DNA of 64,000 bases from NCBI GenBank assembly GCA_964423615.1, contig CAYRFQ010000004.1, positions 1 to 64,000 of the forward strand. Reading direction: 5' to 3'. A model generated the notes under the pieces. It was not told the DNA's origin. It made no database searches and saw only the letters and a program-made list of their open reading frames with translations. Below are positions 1 through 7,899 of the stretch, piece after piece. The first letter of the stretch is position 1, and the number at the start of each line of letters is the position of its first letter. The translations under genes were made by a program, and so were the position numbers. The DNA is from CAYRFQ01 sp964423615. Its GTDB lineage: Bacteria > Planctomycetota > Planctomycetia > Gemmatales > Gemmataceae.

Positions 1-682
1 CGCCACCAAGACCTCGGTCTGAACCATAAGGCTTCCACTCTCGCCGAGTCTTGTGAAGTTTGGGTTTCTGCGAGTCGACGATAACGCTAGCCATCGCGCG
101 TCTGGCACATTCCAAATAGCGATTAATCTGTTCGGGACCCATGCGCATGAGCTTGGGTGTGTTGTTAAAGCTGTAAGGTTTCAGGGGGTCTTTGGGGAGG
201 TCATCAAGGAACTTCAACTCGATCCCAAGCAGATCGCGCATGGTATTTTGGTACTCGAAATTCGTCAATCTTCGAGCCGTTGTCGGCGTGGCCGTTTCCG
301 TCAACGATTCAACCTGGGTTTCGATCCACTCGACGATTGCCATTCGTTCAGTTTTGCTAGGTTGCAGGCTACTTTTCGGAGGCATTTCTCCGCTTTTGAG
401 CTTATTCAGAACCGACTCCCATCGTTTGAGGTCCTGACCTTTCGACAGATTCTCATTGAGAGTGAGTAAGTTGAGGTTACCTCTACTCCTTTTGGAATTA
501 TGACACTTGATGCAATAAGCCTTAAAAAACGGCTTGATCTTCTTCTGGAACTGATCAGGAACAGCCGTGTTTTTCGGAGAAATGGCCCTGGCTTGAAAAA
601 GATGTGGTCCAATGAGAAACACGATAAATCCAGCGAGCATCACGATGTACCCGATGACAACCGCGTGGCGATTTCGAACCAT
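1..682 (-). CDS. PSD1 / DUF1587-type planctomycete cytochrome protein, N-terminal part
   Basis: This gene runs off the left edge, so only about 227 residues are visible. The start is ATG at 682. A membrane/signal segment (about residues 8-26, IGYIVMLAGFIVFLIGP) is followed by a single haem-binding motif CIKCH and the planctomycete cytochrome-C pattern (KKIKPFF.AYC..CH....G.LNL), then a DUF1587-like stretch (RRLTNFEYQNTMRDLLG). Proteins with this order normally continue with DUF1592, DUF1588 and DUF1585 domains, reach about 800 residues, and are often encoded next to a DUF1552 protein. They are thought to be periplasmic and to act on carbohydrate or other reduced substrates, but no activity is established. 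The DUF1552 remnant near 10 kb is too far away to be its operon partner. Identification of the family is firm; the function is not. Confidence 0.85.
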   Translation of the reverse strand, partial: MVRNRHAVVIGYIVMLAGFIVFLIGPHLFQARAISPKNTAVPDQFQKKIKPFFKAYCIKCHNSKRSRGNLNLLTLNENLSKGQDLKRWESVLNKLKSGEMPPKSSLQPSKTERMAIVEWIETQVESLTETATPTTARRLTNFEYQNTMRDLLGIELKFLDDLPKDPLKPYSFNNTPKLMRMGPEQINRYLECARRAMASVIVDSQKPKLHKTRREWKPYGSDRGLGG

Positions 683-1127
683 AGTTGCTGTTCCCTTCTC
701 TCTTCCGATCTCTTTACCGACGAATCTGTTGGATCAGAAATGATATCTGTTTCGATCTTTAGCATTCAACGATCTTCACCACCGATCCAGAAGCCGGACT
801 AGCGGAGGGATCTGCCCAGAAACTTACGGTCTGGAGATATCATACTGTGATTAACACAAGCTCAATCTAAGGTAATTGGGATTATGGATTGGTAAACGGC
901 GGGGTGTACAAGATGAAACAAAAACCGAAAAACAAGGCTTTTCAGTATCCTATATCAGCATAACTATCCAAGTCGCGTATCGCCAGGGAAATTAGAAACA
1001 TGGGACACCGTTGGTCCTGATTCCAATGCTGCCGGTCGTCCATGTTGAAACCTCGCTTCGCGTTCCCCTGGAGATTTTCGCTGAACTTTGTTGACACCTT
1101 AAGTGGGGAGACTTCGGAATCTGACGT
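683..1127. other. Intergenic stretch without a recognised gene
   Basis: About 445 bases lie between the start of the PSD1-type gene and the end of the next leftward gene. I see no convincing reading frame, RNA gene or repeat. The PSD1 promoter should lie here. Confidence 0.4.
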
Positions 1128-3095
1128 TTATCTCCTCATGAAGTGGAGGATTTTCTCAGTTCCTCCGGCCGAGATCTTTACAATTCCGCTATCCCACTTA
1201 GAGTTCACGTACCGGCTCAGGTAAGCCATACTCGGATTGTAGCTAATCTTTTGGTTGTTGATCGTTGGGTTGGAACGGTCATCCCTCATGACGAATACGT
1301 CACCTGACAAGGCGTGGTAAATGTGCTTGCCTTTCGTGGATCTCACCTCGGCTTTCTCAGCAGCTTTACGGAAAGTTTGGAAGTTTTCATAGCTGCCCGG
1401 GTCGGCTGCCTCGATGATAATAGGATTCAGGTCGTTCTCCATGCTAAAAAAACTGCCAAGCTTTTGCTGCCCAGGAGTAAGTTTACTGTCTGCCTTGATA
1501 AATCGGGTCCCAACGGCACGAACGGCTACCCAGCACCTGGGGCTATTGATAAATAGGAAGTCGCCGTGAACTTCAGTCTTCTCCATCAATCCCTTTGAAA
1601 TATAGATACCGAACGGGAATGCCTTTTTCTTTCTTCTGCCGACAGCATCCGATAGCTTCCTGGCCATAAAGCTGCCTTTGGATTGGATGGCGTATTGTTC
1701 CCCTGAACTGTCGCCCTTATAGAGCACCGCAGGCACTACTCTTTCCGGTGGATCTTTTGATCCTTCTCCGGCAATAAGTAGTCCATGCCACCAGCTTTGG
1801 GCACTGCCTCTTGCCCACTCAGTCACATGGCATGGAGGTCTCATCACGGTCCCCAATACAAAATTTTTCGTGACCCAGGAATACTTGAGGCAATCGCCTT
1901 TTTCGAAGTCGAAACAGTTTGCTTTCTCCTCAGTCAATGAATCGGGCACCTTGACGCGGTTCAGGGCTGACCTTCCCAATCTCCTTTGGGTGATGGCATA
2001 TGCGGGAGCCTTTTTTCGGTCCTCCAATATTAGATAAACCACTTCATCCGGGCGGTATCCCGAAAATAAAGCAATATAGTGCACAGCAAGCCTGATCGTG
2101 TTTGGCTTGATTTTTTTAATATCAGCCAAGCCAATGGAGCCGGTTCCGAAATAAAACCACGCAGGGATCATATGGCTTTCGGTATTGGGTGCCAGTCCCC
2201 GCAACCGACGGTGCCTCACTTTGCCGCCGCCCCTTTCACCGGAAATCTGCTCTTCCGCCCAGAATGCCCACCAGAGATCCAGGGTATTCCGGGCCAAATC
2301 CCGCAGGTCGTTGTCAGGAGAGAGGTCGTAAATTGTATACCACATGTTGTGCATCCGTGTGGAATAACCACCGCTGGAAATTTCGAGCAGAAATCCTTTT
2401 CTGGCCCGCTGTTGCATATGCTGTTTCATATAAGCAGTGTTGATGTCGTAATGTTCCTTAATCGACTTCCCGTCCTTGAGCTTCCGATTTGCATAATCCG
2501 GGTCATTTTTCAAAGCAAGGAGGTACCCCCAAGTTGTCACAATTTCCTGCCACCAGTGATTTTCAGACCTCCAGTAGAAATAGGTCTGATGTTTGAGACT
2601 GAAGTCGTAATGAACCGGCCGGGACCAATAGTTGACGTAGGCCAACATGTATTCGAGGACAACCAGTTCACTCTTACGTGGAATGGCACCTTTCCTCTTG
2701 GTTCCGTTGATGCCGAATTTGACCACTGCGCCGGAGTGATATTCGCCGGCCCAGTAGGCGGAATCCTGATCTCGGAGTTGCTTGGGGTGATCCAAGTAAT
2801 ACTGCGCTACCTTCTCGAGCATTTTCCCAGAGGAAGCATCGAGGGAAGGGTTGGTGTGGAGCTGAAAATAGGCCCGAGAGGAAAGTGAAATGTTGAATAA
2901 TCGTGAAAAGGTCTGCTTTGGTCTCTTGGGATGGGTAGTAATGGCCAATTCGACGACGGGGTTGTCCTTAATATGGGCAATGACTTCCGCGAATCTCTTG
3001 TCGACCACAGAGTCTGCCGCCAATGAGTGTTCCGGCAGAATACCAGACCACAGAAATAGGAATACTAAATAGATCCTGCAATTGATCAGCTTCAT
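1128..3095 (-). CDS. Secreted hypothetical protein, possibly an alpha/alpha-barrel polysaccharide-active enzyme
   Basis: The start was set at ATG 3095 because it gives a clean signal peptide (MKLINCRIYLVFLFLWSGILPEHSLAA) and is preceded by an AACGGAGC ribosome site; an upstream in-frame GTG at 3125 is less likely. The mature protein is about 630 residues and rich in Trp/Tyr, with helical stretches such as YFYWRSENHWWQEIVTTWGY and MHNMWYTIYDLSPDNDLRDLA. A basic, beta-rich C-terminal third follows. This layout recalls polysaccharide lyases of the heparinase/chondroitinase type, with an alpha/alpha toroid followed by beta sandwiches, but I cannot name catalytic residues. A 105-bp transposable element ends 42 bases upstream of the start and may have altered the promoter. 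Secretion is well supported; the enzymatic class is a guess from composition. Confidence 0.75.
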   Translation of the reverse strand: MKLINCRIYLVFLFLWSGILPEHSLAADSVVDKRFAEVIAHIKDNPVVELAITTHPKRPKQTFSRLFNISLSSRAYFQLHTNPSLDASSGKMLEKVAQYYLDHPKQLRDQDSAYWAGEYHSGAVVKFGINGTKRKGAIPRKSELVVLEYMLAYVNYWSRPVHYDFSLKHQTYFYWRSENHWWQEIVTTWGYLLALKNDPDYANRKLKDGKSIKEHYDINTAYMKQHMQQRARKGFLLEISSGGYSTRMHNMWYTIYDLSPDNDLRDLARNTLDLWWAFWAEEQISGERGGGKVRHRRLRGLAPNTESHMIPAWFYFGTGSIGLADIKKIKPNTIRLAVHYIALFSGYRPDEVVYLILEDRKKAPAYAITQRRLGRSALNRVKVPDSLTEEKANCFDFEKGDCLKYSWVTKNFVLGTVMRPPCHVTEWARGSAQSWWHGLLIAGEGSKDPPERVVPAVLYKGDSSGEQYAIQSKGSFMARKLSDAVGRRKKKAFPFGIYISKGLMEKTEVHGDFLFINSPRCWVAVRAVGTRFIKADSKLTPGQQKLGSFFSMENDLNPIIIEAADPGSYENFQTFRKAAEKAEVRSTKGKHIYHALSGDVFVMRDDRSNPTINNQKISYNPSMAYLSRYVNSKWDSGIVKISAGGTEKILHFMRR

Positions 3096-3136
3096 TGTGT
3101 TGCTCCGTTCCTGGTTCCTGGGCACATCCGTTTCGA

Positions 3137-3241
3137 TATTACCCCGGCAAGATTAATTCTCACGTACAAAATTGCGAAAAGGCCTATTTTGCCACCCTCT
3201 ACGGGCTATTTCGTTTGACAATTAATCTTGCCGAGGTAATA
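3137..3241. mobile_element. 105-bp miniature inverted-repeat element, copy 1
   Basis: The ends are complementary: TATTACCCCGGCAAGATTAA at the left and its near-perfect reverse complement (with GAGG for GGGG) at the right. Three further copies, each exactly 105 bp, lie at 3425, 9442 and 26511. The copy at 26511 is its reverse complement with one internal mismatch. TA at both outer edges is compatible with the TA target duplication of IS630/Tc1-mariner elements. There is no coding capacity, so movement would need a transposase from elsewhere. Confidence 0.8.
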
Positions 3242-3280
3242 TAGTCCATAAACGCTTTCATGCCTGGCTATATAAATCGT

Positions 3281-3358
3281 ATTGAGATGATGCTGACTGT
3301 CTTTTCTCTTTGCCATTTGCCTCGGTGCTTTTGTTGTTTATATCTGCATCATCTCAAT
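3281..3358. repeat. Perfect 13-bp inverted repeat with a 52-bp spacer
   Basis: ATTGAGATGATGC at 3281-3293 is matched exactly by its reverse complement at 3346-3358. The pair lies between two copies of the 105-bp element. It could be an old element end, a protein-binding site or an RNA stem; nothing in the sequence decides between these. Confidence 0.5.
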
Positions 3359-3424
3359 CTCATCGAAAGTCAACTTTGATCATGAATTCGGCATAAATTA
3401 TGTATTTCACCAGTTGAGTGTTGT

Positions 3425-3529
3425 TATTACCCCGGCAAGATTAATTCTCACAGGAAATAGCCCTCACAAGGTAACTGGACCGCCCGTTCAGCAATTTTGC
3501 ACGTAAGCATGAATCCGGCCGAGGTAACA
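3425..3529. mobile_element. 105-bp miniature inverted-repeat element, copy 2 (diverged)
   Basis: The left end matches copy 1 exactly (TATTACCCCGGCAAGATTAA), while the right end has decayed (CCGGCCGAGGTAACA). The internal blocks GGAAATAGCCC and CAATTTTGCACGT align with copy 1 in reverse orientation. Length is again 105 bp, so the element is a full but older insertion. Confidence 0.7.
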
Positions 3530-3999
3530 AAAGCCTTGTTGGATTTGTCAGCCTCCACCTCTCAAGAAAAAAAGAATGAAAGATCTGAGCGACGGATAAA
3601 GTGGTTTATGTTAAATTGGTTGGGTTAGTTTCGTGTGACTGCCAAAAGCTCTGGTCGATTGATCTCACTTCGAAATACGATTGAGAGTTCCTTGCTTCGG
3701 TCGATCCAACCGACGCAGCTTTGCGCTCAAACTGGAGGATTGGAGTGTGCTTGGGGGTTGTGGGTTGACTACAATCTCTCAACCGAACTTCTTCCCCATG
3801 CAAGAAATCGTGGAGTTCTCGCTGGTGTGCACACAAGATCGAGAACGCGTTAGTTGAAGTTTGGAACTTATCTGCGGCCTGTCACGCCGAACAAAGAATT
3901 ACGCAAGTGAGTTTTGGAAGTTATTGCGAGATCAGAGCAAGGCCGGGCTACAAGTTTGCCTTCGTGTTCAAGCCCCTCTTTCGAAGACTCCAACACTTT
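3530..3999. other. Intergenic stretch without a recognised gene
   Basis: About 470 bases lie between the second 105-bp element and the end of the arsR-like gene. Short open frames occur on both strands but none shows a domain, a good ribosome site or a signal peptide. Confidence 0.35.
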
Positions 4000-4329
4000 C
4001 TAATCAGCCTCGGCTTGCCCCGAAGAGGGCAACTCGAGTTTGCAGCACCCAAGATTCAAACGAGCCGATTCCCCATCGTCGATGCAAATCCCGGGCGTCA
4101 GCGAAAAGTAAACGAAGCGACCTTGTTTTCGGCTCTGGATCAAGCCAGCGCCTTTCAACACTTTGACGTGGTGCGACACGTTGACCGGAGCGGTGTCCAA
4201 TAACTCGGACAGTTCGGTCGCGTTTCGCGGTCCCGAGCGCAAGATCTGAATAATCCGCAACCGCTCGGGCGCGGCCAGGGCAGATAAACGTTCGGCACAT
4301 TCGTTGGGGGCCAGCGGATCATTTTCCAC
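4000..4329 (-). CDS. arsR: ArsR/SmtB-family metalloregulator with vicinal C-terminal cysteines
   Basis: This 109-residue winged-helix repressor starts with GTG at 4329, with AGGAGA about 11 bases upstream. Residues 11-80 carry the ArsR fold: LSALAAPERLRIIQIL, the recognition region TAPVNVSHHVKVLKGAGLI and the wing KQGRFVYFSL. The typical As(III) site in the DNA-binding helix (CxC) is absent; the helix reads NVSHHVKVL. Instead there is a Cys95-Cys96 pair near the C-terminus, plus Cys82 and Cys11. Vicinal cysteines at this place are known from A. ferrooxidans-type ArsR and from methylarsenite-selective ArsR proteins. The gene is divergent from an operon that ends with an ArsI-type protein, which fits control by trivalent organoarsenicals. 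Family assignment is firm; ligand is inferred. Confidence 0.85.
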   Translation of the reverse strand: MENDPLAPNECAERLSALAAPERLRIIQILRSGPRNATELSELLDTAPVNVSHHVKVLKGAGLIQSRKQGRFVYFSLTPGICIDDGESARLNLGCCKLELPSSGQAEAD

Positions 4330-4510
4330 GCTTGGTTGGTCTCCTGACGAGCAGAAATGAAATCGTGGAGATTGTGAATTGTATTATAGACGCGTTATTC
4401 CCCTGCCGGTAGCCCAATGCACGAACGATCATGTCGGCCCATCACCGCACGAAGGAAAAAATCCAATTTCTCGAATTTTCCTGGCCGTTGGCTCGTCAAA
4501 CTCTAAAACT

Positions 4511-4540
4511 CAAATACTAAGTCAACCGTCTTAGTGTTTG
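4511..4540. promoter_or_regulatory. Palindromic candidate ArsR operator
   Basis: CAAATACTAAG (4511-4521) and CTTAGTGTTTG (4530-4540) form an inverted repeat with 10 of 11 paired positions and an 8-base spacer. It lies in the 276-base region between arsR and the divergent operon starting at 4606, where an autoregulating ArsR would bind. Position and symmetry are seen; binding is inferred. Confidence 0.55.
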
Positions 4541-4605
4541 CCACATTTACCCTCTGCTCCACTTTGGATGCTTCCGCTATCGGTCCGTATTTGGGGAGTC
4601 GGAAT

Positions 4606-5640
4606 ATGTCCCGCCGGTCTGCGTTCACGCTCATCGAATTACTCGTCGTAATTGCAATTATCGCCGTTCTGATCGGCCTGTTGTTGCCCGCGATCCAGAA
4701 GGTTCGCGAAGCGGCCAATCGGTCGGAATGTTTGAACAATCTCAAGCAACTCGGACTTGCAGCACACAACTTCGAAGGGGCCAACAAGCACTTGCCATCA
4801 GCGTTTATCGGCAAAGTTCCACCCGCGTGGGCTGGAACACCTGGATACTTGTTCAGTTGGTCGGCGTTGGCCCAGCTCAACCCGTATCTGGAGCAAACGG
4901 CAATTTTCAACCGAATGGACCTCGACCAACCGATTTACGAACCGCCCGCGTATGGCATCTCGGCGGCGAATCAATTTGCCATCGGTCAGGTCGTGCCTTT
5001 GTTCTTGTGCCCGAGTGATGACGGACAACCGGTCGGTGGTGGCTATGGCGTTGCGTCGTTCGGCCCGACGAACTACGCCGTTTGCAATGGGAGCGGTCTG
5101 AATCCGCAAGGAACTCTTGGTTCGCCGTGGAAGGCCGACGGCATGTTCATTGCCAAAACGGGCTTGCGTATCGGCGCGATGAAAGACGGGATGAGCAACA
5201 CCGTGATGATGTCCGAAAGCCTTCTGGGCCAGGGACCAGAAGGTCACATGGGGACCATGCCCTCGGAAGGACCTCAACACGTCTACGCTTACGTCGCACC
5301 GGGCACGCCCATCGGCGAGTCGAACTGCGCTGCGGCGACGCAGTGGAACGTCTCGAACCGACGCGGTTTCATGTGGGCCTCTGGCGAACTTCGGTGTGCT
5401 TCGTACAACCATTATCTGACGCCGAACGCCGTGATCCCCGATTGCGTCACGAACGACTACACGCCCGGCGAGGGATTCCTCACGGCGATCGGCTTCCGGG
5501 CCGCTCGGAGTAACCACACCGGCGGCGTGAATGTCTTGTTGGGCGACGGATCGGTTCGCTTTGTCTCCGACAAGATTTCTCCAGACATCTGGCGAGCGAT
5601 CGGCACACGCAATGGAGGCGAAATTGCGGCACTCCCGTAA
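4606..5640 (+). CDS. DUF1559 pseudopilin-like protein
   Basis: This 344-residue protein begins at ATG 4606 with the prepilin-like signature RSAFTLIELLVVIAIIAVLIGLLLPAIQKVREAA (residues 4-37; first part FTLIELLVV), then the planctomycete DUF1559 body: LNNLKQLGLAAHNFE, LNPYLEQTAIFN, PLFLCPSDDG, SNTVMMSESLLG and the C-terminal NVLLGDGSVRFVSDKI. The N-terminal helix should anchor it in the inner membrane and be processed by a prepilin peptidase. DUF1559 proteins occur in tens to hundreds of copies in planctomycetes; their role is unknown. What is unusual is the place: it is the first gene of an operon facing arsR, and its last 29 bases overlap the start of an MFS transporter gene. Confidence 0.92.
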   Translation: MSRRSAFTLIELLVVIAIIAVLIGLLLPAIQKVREAANRSECLNNLKQLGLAAHNFEGANKHLPSAFIGKVPPAWAGTPGYLFSWSALAQLNPYLEQTAIFNRMDLDQPIYEPPAYGISAANQFAIGQVVPLFLCPSDDGQPVGGGYGVASFGPTNYAVCNGSGLNPQGTLGSPWKADGMFIAKTGLRIGAMKDGMSNTVMMSESLLGQGPEGHMGTMPSEGPQHVYAYVAPGTPIGESNCAAATQWNVSNRRGFMWASGELRCASYNHYLTPNAVIPDCVTNDYTPGEGFLTAIGFRAARSNHTGGVNVLLGDGSVRFVSDKISPDIWRAIGTRNGGEIAALP

Positions 5641-7060
5641 TGGCACAAACGCTGAGGTTTTTCCGACGATTTGTCGAAGTGAAACCCGACCAGAAAACAG
5701 GGAATCACCAGGCTTCACCTGGCGACAGATAGTTCCGCTGACGATCGCGGCTCTTGCGATGGTGGCGACTCTACCGGGCCGCACACACGGTTTGGGACTC
5801 ATCACCGAACCGATGCTGACCGACCTGAACATCAGCCGCGTCGATTACGCCAACATCAACTTGTGGGCGACGCTCATCGGGGCGACGTTTTGCATTCCCT
5901 GCGGATGGCTCCTCGATCGTCTCGGCACTCGCCTCACCCTTTCAGCGACCTGCGTTATTCTGGGCCTCGTTGTCACCGGGATGACACTCATCAGTCCGGG
6001 AAGTGTCGCAATGTTGTTCGGCCTGGTTCTGTTGACGAGAGGCTTGGGGCAAAGTGCGCTGTCCGTTGTTAGCCTAACGATCATGGGAAAGACGGTCGGA
6101 AAGAAATCGAGCGTCGGAGTTGCCGTCTACTCGGTCCTTTGCACGATCGGTTTTATCGCGGCGTTTATGAGCATCAAGGCCTGGGAAACTGCAACCGGCG
6201 AGATCATCAATCCTGGCGAACACTGGCGAACGCTCTGGGGCACGATCGGATATTCCGTGTTGGGTTTTGGGTTGATCGGTTGGATTCCCCGACAATCATC
6301 GGGAGCGGCCGCAACTCAATCGAACAGGGTCCCTGAATCACCTTCGACCAACGGGCAACCAGCCGACACACAGTCCGAAGGGCTGACGCTTTGGCAAGCT
6401 CTACGGACGCAAACTTTTTGGTCGTTTGCCCTGGCGACTTCGTTTTACGGAATGGTGGCTGCTGGGATTTCGCTCTTTAATCAAGCGATTTTGGAAGAGC
6501 GAGGTTTCGACCGGAGCCTCTTCTTGACGATCACGGCCATCGGTCCGCTCGTCGGGCTCGTCGCGAACTTGAGCACCGGAGCCGCAGCCATCAAAGTTCC
6601 GCTGGAGAGATTGCTGGCCGTCGCGATGCTTCTTATTGCTGCGGCGTTGCTCTGTTTTCCGTTCGTCCAAACGTATGCTCAGGTCTACGCGTACGCCGTC
6701 ACTCTGGCCATCGGCGGGGGAATGATCACGGTATTGTTCTTCGCCGTCTGGAGCAAATATTTCGGAGAAGCACACCTCGGAAAGATTCAAGGGGCGGCTC
6801 AGATGTTGACGGTCTTCGCTTCGGCGGTTGGGCCGCTGTTGGTCGCGTTGAGCCAAGAATGGACAGGGTTTTACACCGCATTGTATCAATCCACGGGCGT
6901 TATCAGTCTCGGTTTGGCTGGATGGGCTTGTTTCCTGTCCCCACCTAAAGCCGCGATAAAGTTGTCCGCCGAGTCCTTGCACGATGCCGGCGAACCAAGC
7001 CCCTCGCACGACATGGAATCAGGAGAATCCCATGACAATCACGTCATCCGAACCGACTAA
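5612..7060 (+). CDS. Major facilitator superfamily transporter, probable efflux permease
   Basis: The protein has about 482 residues and roughly twelve hydrophobic helices, split by a polar central loop (about residues 232-260, SGAAATQSNRVPESPSTNGQ). Helix 2-3 shows an MFS A-like motif (GWLLDRLGTRLTLS). The start at ATG 5612 lies inside the preceding gene; a cytoplasmic leader of about 35 residues precedes the first helix, and no better ATG occurs before it. Its stop region overlaps the next start by 29 bases, so all three genes look translationally coupled. Placement between arsR and an ArsI-type gene suggests export of an arsenical or of a product of the dioxygenases. It does not obviously match ArsJ or ArsP, and the substrate is unknown. 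Confidence 0.85.
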   Translation: MEAKLRHSRNGTNAEVFPTICRSETRPENRESPGFTWRQIVPLTIAALAMVATLPGRTHGLGLITEPMLTDLNISRVDYANINLWATLIGATFCIPCGWLLDRLGTRLTLSATCVILGLVVTGMTLISPGSVAMLFGLVLLTRGLGQSALSVVSLTIMGKTVGKKSSVGVAVYSVLCTIGFIAAFMSIKAWETATGEIINPGEHWRTLWGTIGYSVLGFGLIGWIPRQSSGAAATQSNRVPESPSTNGQPADTQSEGLTLWQALRTQTFWSFALATSFYGMVAAGISLFNQAILEERGFDRSLFLTITAIGPLVGLVANLSTGAAAIKVPLERLLAVAMLLIAAALLCFPFVQTYAQVYAYAVTLAIGGGMITVLFFAVWSKYFGEAHLGKIQGAAQMLTVFASAVGPLLVALSQEWTGFYTALYQSTGVISLGLAGWACFLSPPKAAIKLSAESLHDAGEPSPSHDMESGESHDNHVIRTD

Positions 7061-7823
7061 GCGACTATCCGTTGAGCAGCGCGAACGGTACCACGATCAA
7101 GGATTTCTGATAGTTCGCGGGTTGTTCGCTCCAGAAGAGATCCAGCGAGGATCGCAGGAAGCCGATAAGTTGTTCCAACGAGACGACCTGAAGAAGAGCG
7201 ACAACATCCGCTGCCGATGGCAGACGAACGAGACGAACGGTGCGTGTCAGTTCGAAACGTTCGACCCGGTCATTGACATCGGGCCGGTGTGTCGCGAGTT
7301 GGCCTACGACGTTCGGCTCCTCGAAGTGCTACACGACTTGTATGGCGAACCGGCCTGTCTCTTCAAGGACAAACTCATCCTCAAACGTCCTGGCATGAAG
7401 GGATACAACTTACACCAAGATTGGATTGCGTGGGAGCGGTTCCCTCGGAGTTTCTTGACGGTCTTGATTCCGTTCGACCGAGCCGCTGCCGACAACGGCT
7501 GCACGGAAGTGTTCCCCGGTTATCACAAAAACGGTCCGCTTTCCCCCGAGGACGGCGAGTACCACGAGTTGTCGTTCGACGGCATCGACGAAAGCAAAGG
7601 CGTGTTGTTGGAACTGGGGATTGGCGACATCGCGATCTTCGACGGTTTCGCTCCCCATAGATCAGGACCTAACAACTCGGAACGATGGCGACGGCAACTG
7701 TATTTGAGCTACAACAAACAGTCCGACGGAGGCGATTTTCGCAAGCGACATTACGCCGAGTTCCACCACTGGCTCCGCAAGAAATACGCAGAGTATGCCA
7801 AGAATAACGTTTACTTCGCATGA
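7032..7823 (+). CDS. Phytanoyl-CoA dioxygenase (PhyH) family Fe(II)/2-oxoglutarate enzyme
   Basis: This 263-residue cytoplasmic protein starts at ATG 7032 behind a clear AGGAG (spacing 6). The Fe(II) facial triad is visible as His128-x-Asp130 (NLHQDW) and His209 (PHRSGPN), with an arginine after it (WRRQLYL, about Arg218-Arg221) for 2-oxoglutarate. The region before the triad, CLFKDKLILKRPGMKGYNLHQD, is typical of PhyH. Family members hydroxylate many small molecules, so the substrate cannot be told. The coupled position between an MFS permease and an ArsI-type protein makes an oxidative step on a methylated or complex arsenical a reasonable hypothesis. The arsenic link is inference only. Confidence 0.88.
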   Translation: MTITSSEPTKRLSVEQRERYHDQGFLIVRGLFAPEEIQRGSQEADKLFQRDDLKKSDNIRCRWQTNETNGACQFETFDPVIDIGPVCRELAYDVRLLEVLHDLYGEPACLFKDKLILKRPGMKGYNLHQDWIAWERFPRSFLTVLIPFDRAAADNGCTEVFPGYHKNGPLSPEDGEYHELSFDGIDESKGVLLELGIGDIAIFDGFAPHRSGPNNSERWRRQLYLSYNKQSDGGDFRKRHYAEFHHWLRKKYAEYAKNNVYFA

Positions 7824-7899
7824 AGGTTACAAGTAGTAGGCATTCTTCGTGTCGGCTACTTCCCCCGTGAACTCACTCACTAGATTCCGGAGACGCAGT

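Noticed and set aside
2079..2888. 269-codon open frame on the plus strand
   Set aside because: It is antisense to the secreted hypothetical gene at 1128-3095, which has a signal peptide and ribosome site.
4798..5832. 344-codon open frame on the minus strand
   Set aside because: It is antisense to the DUF1559 and MFS genes, whose domain patterns are unambiguous.
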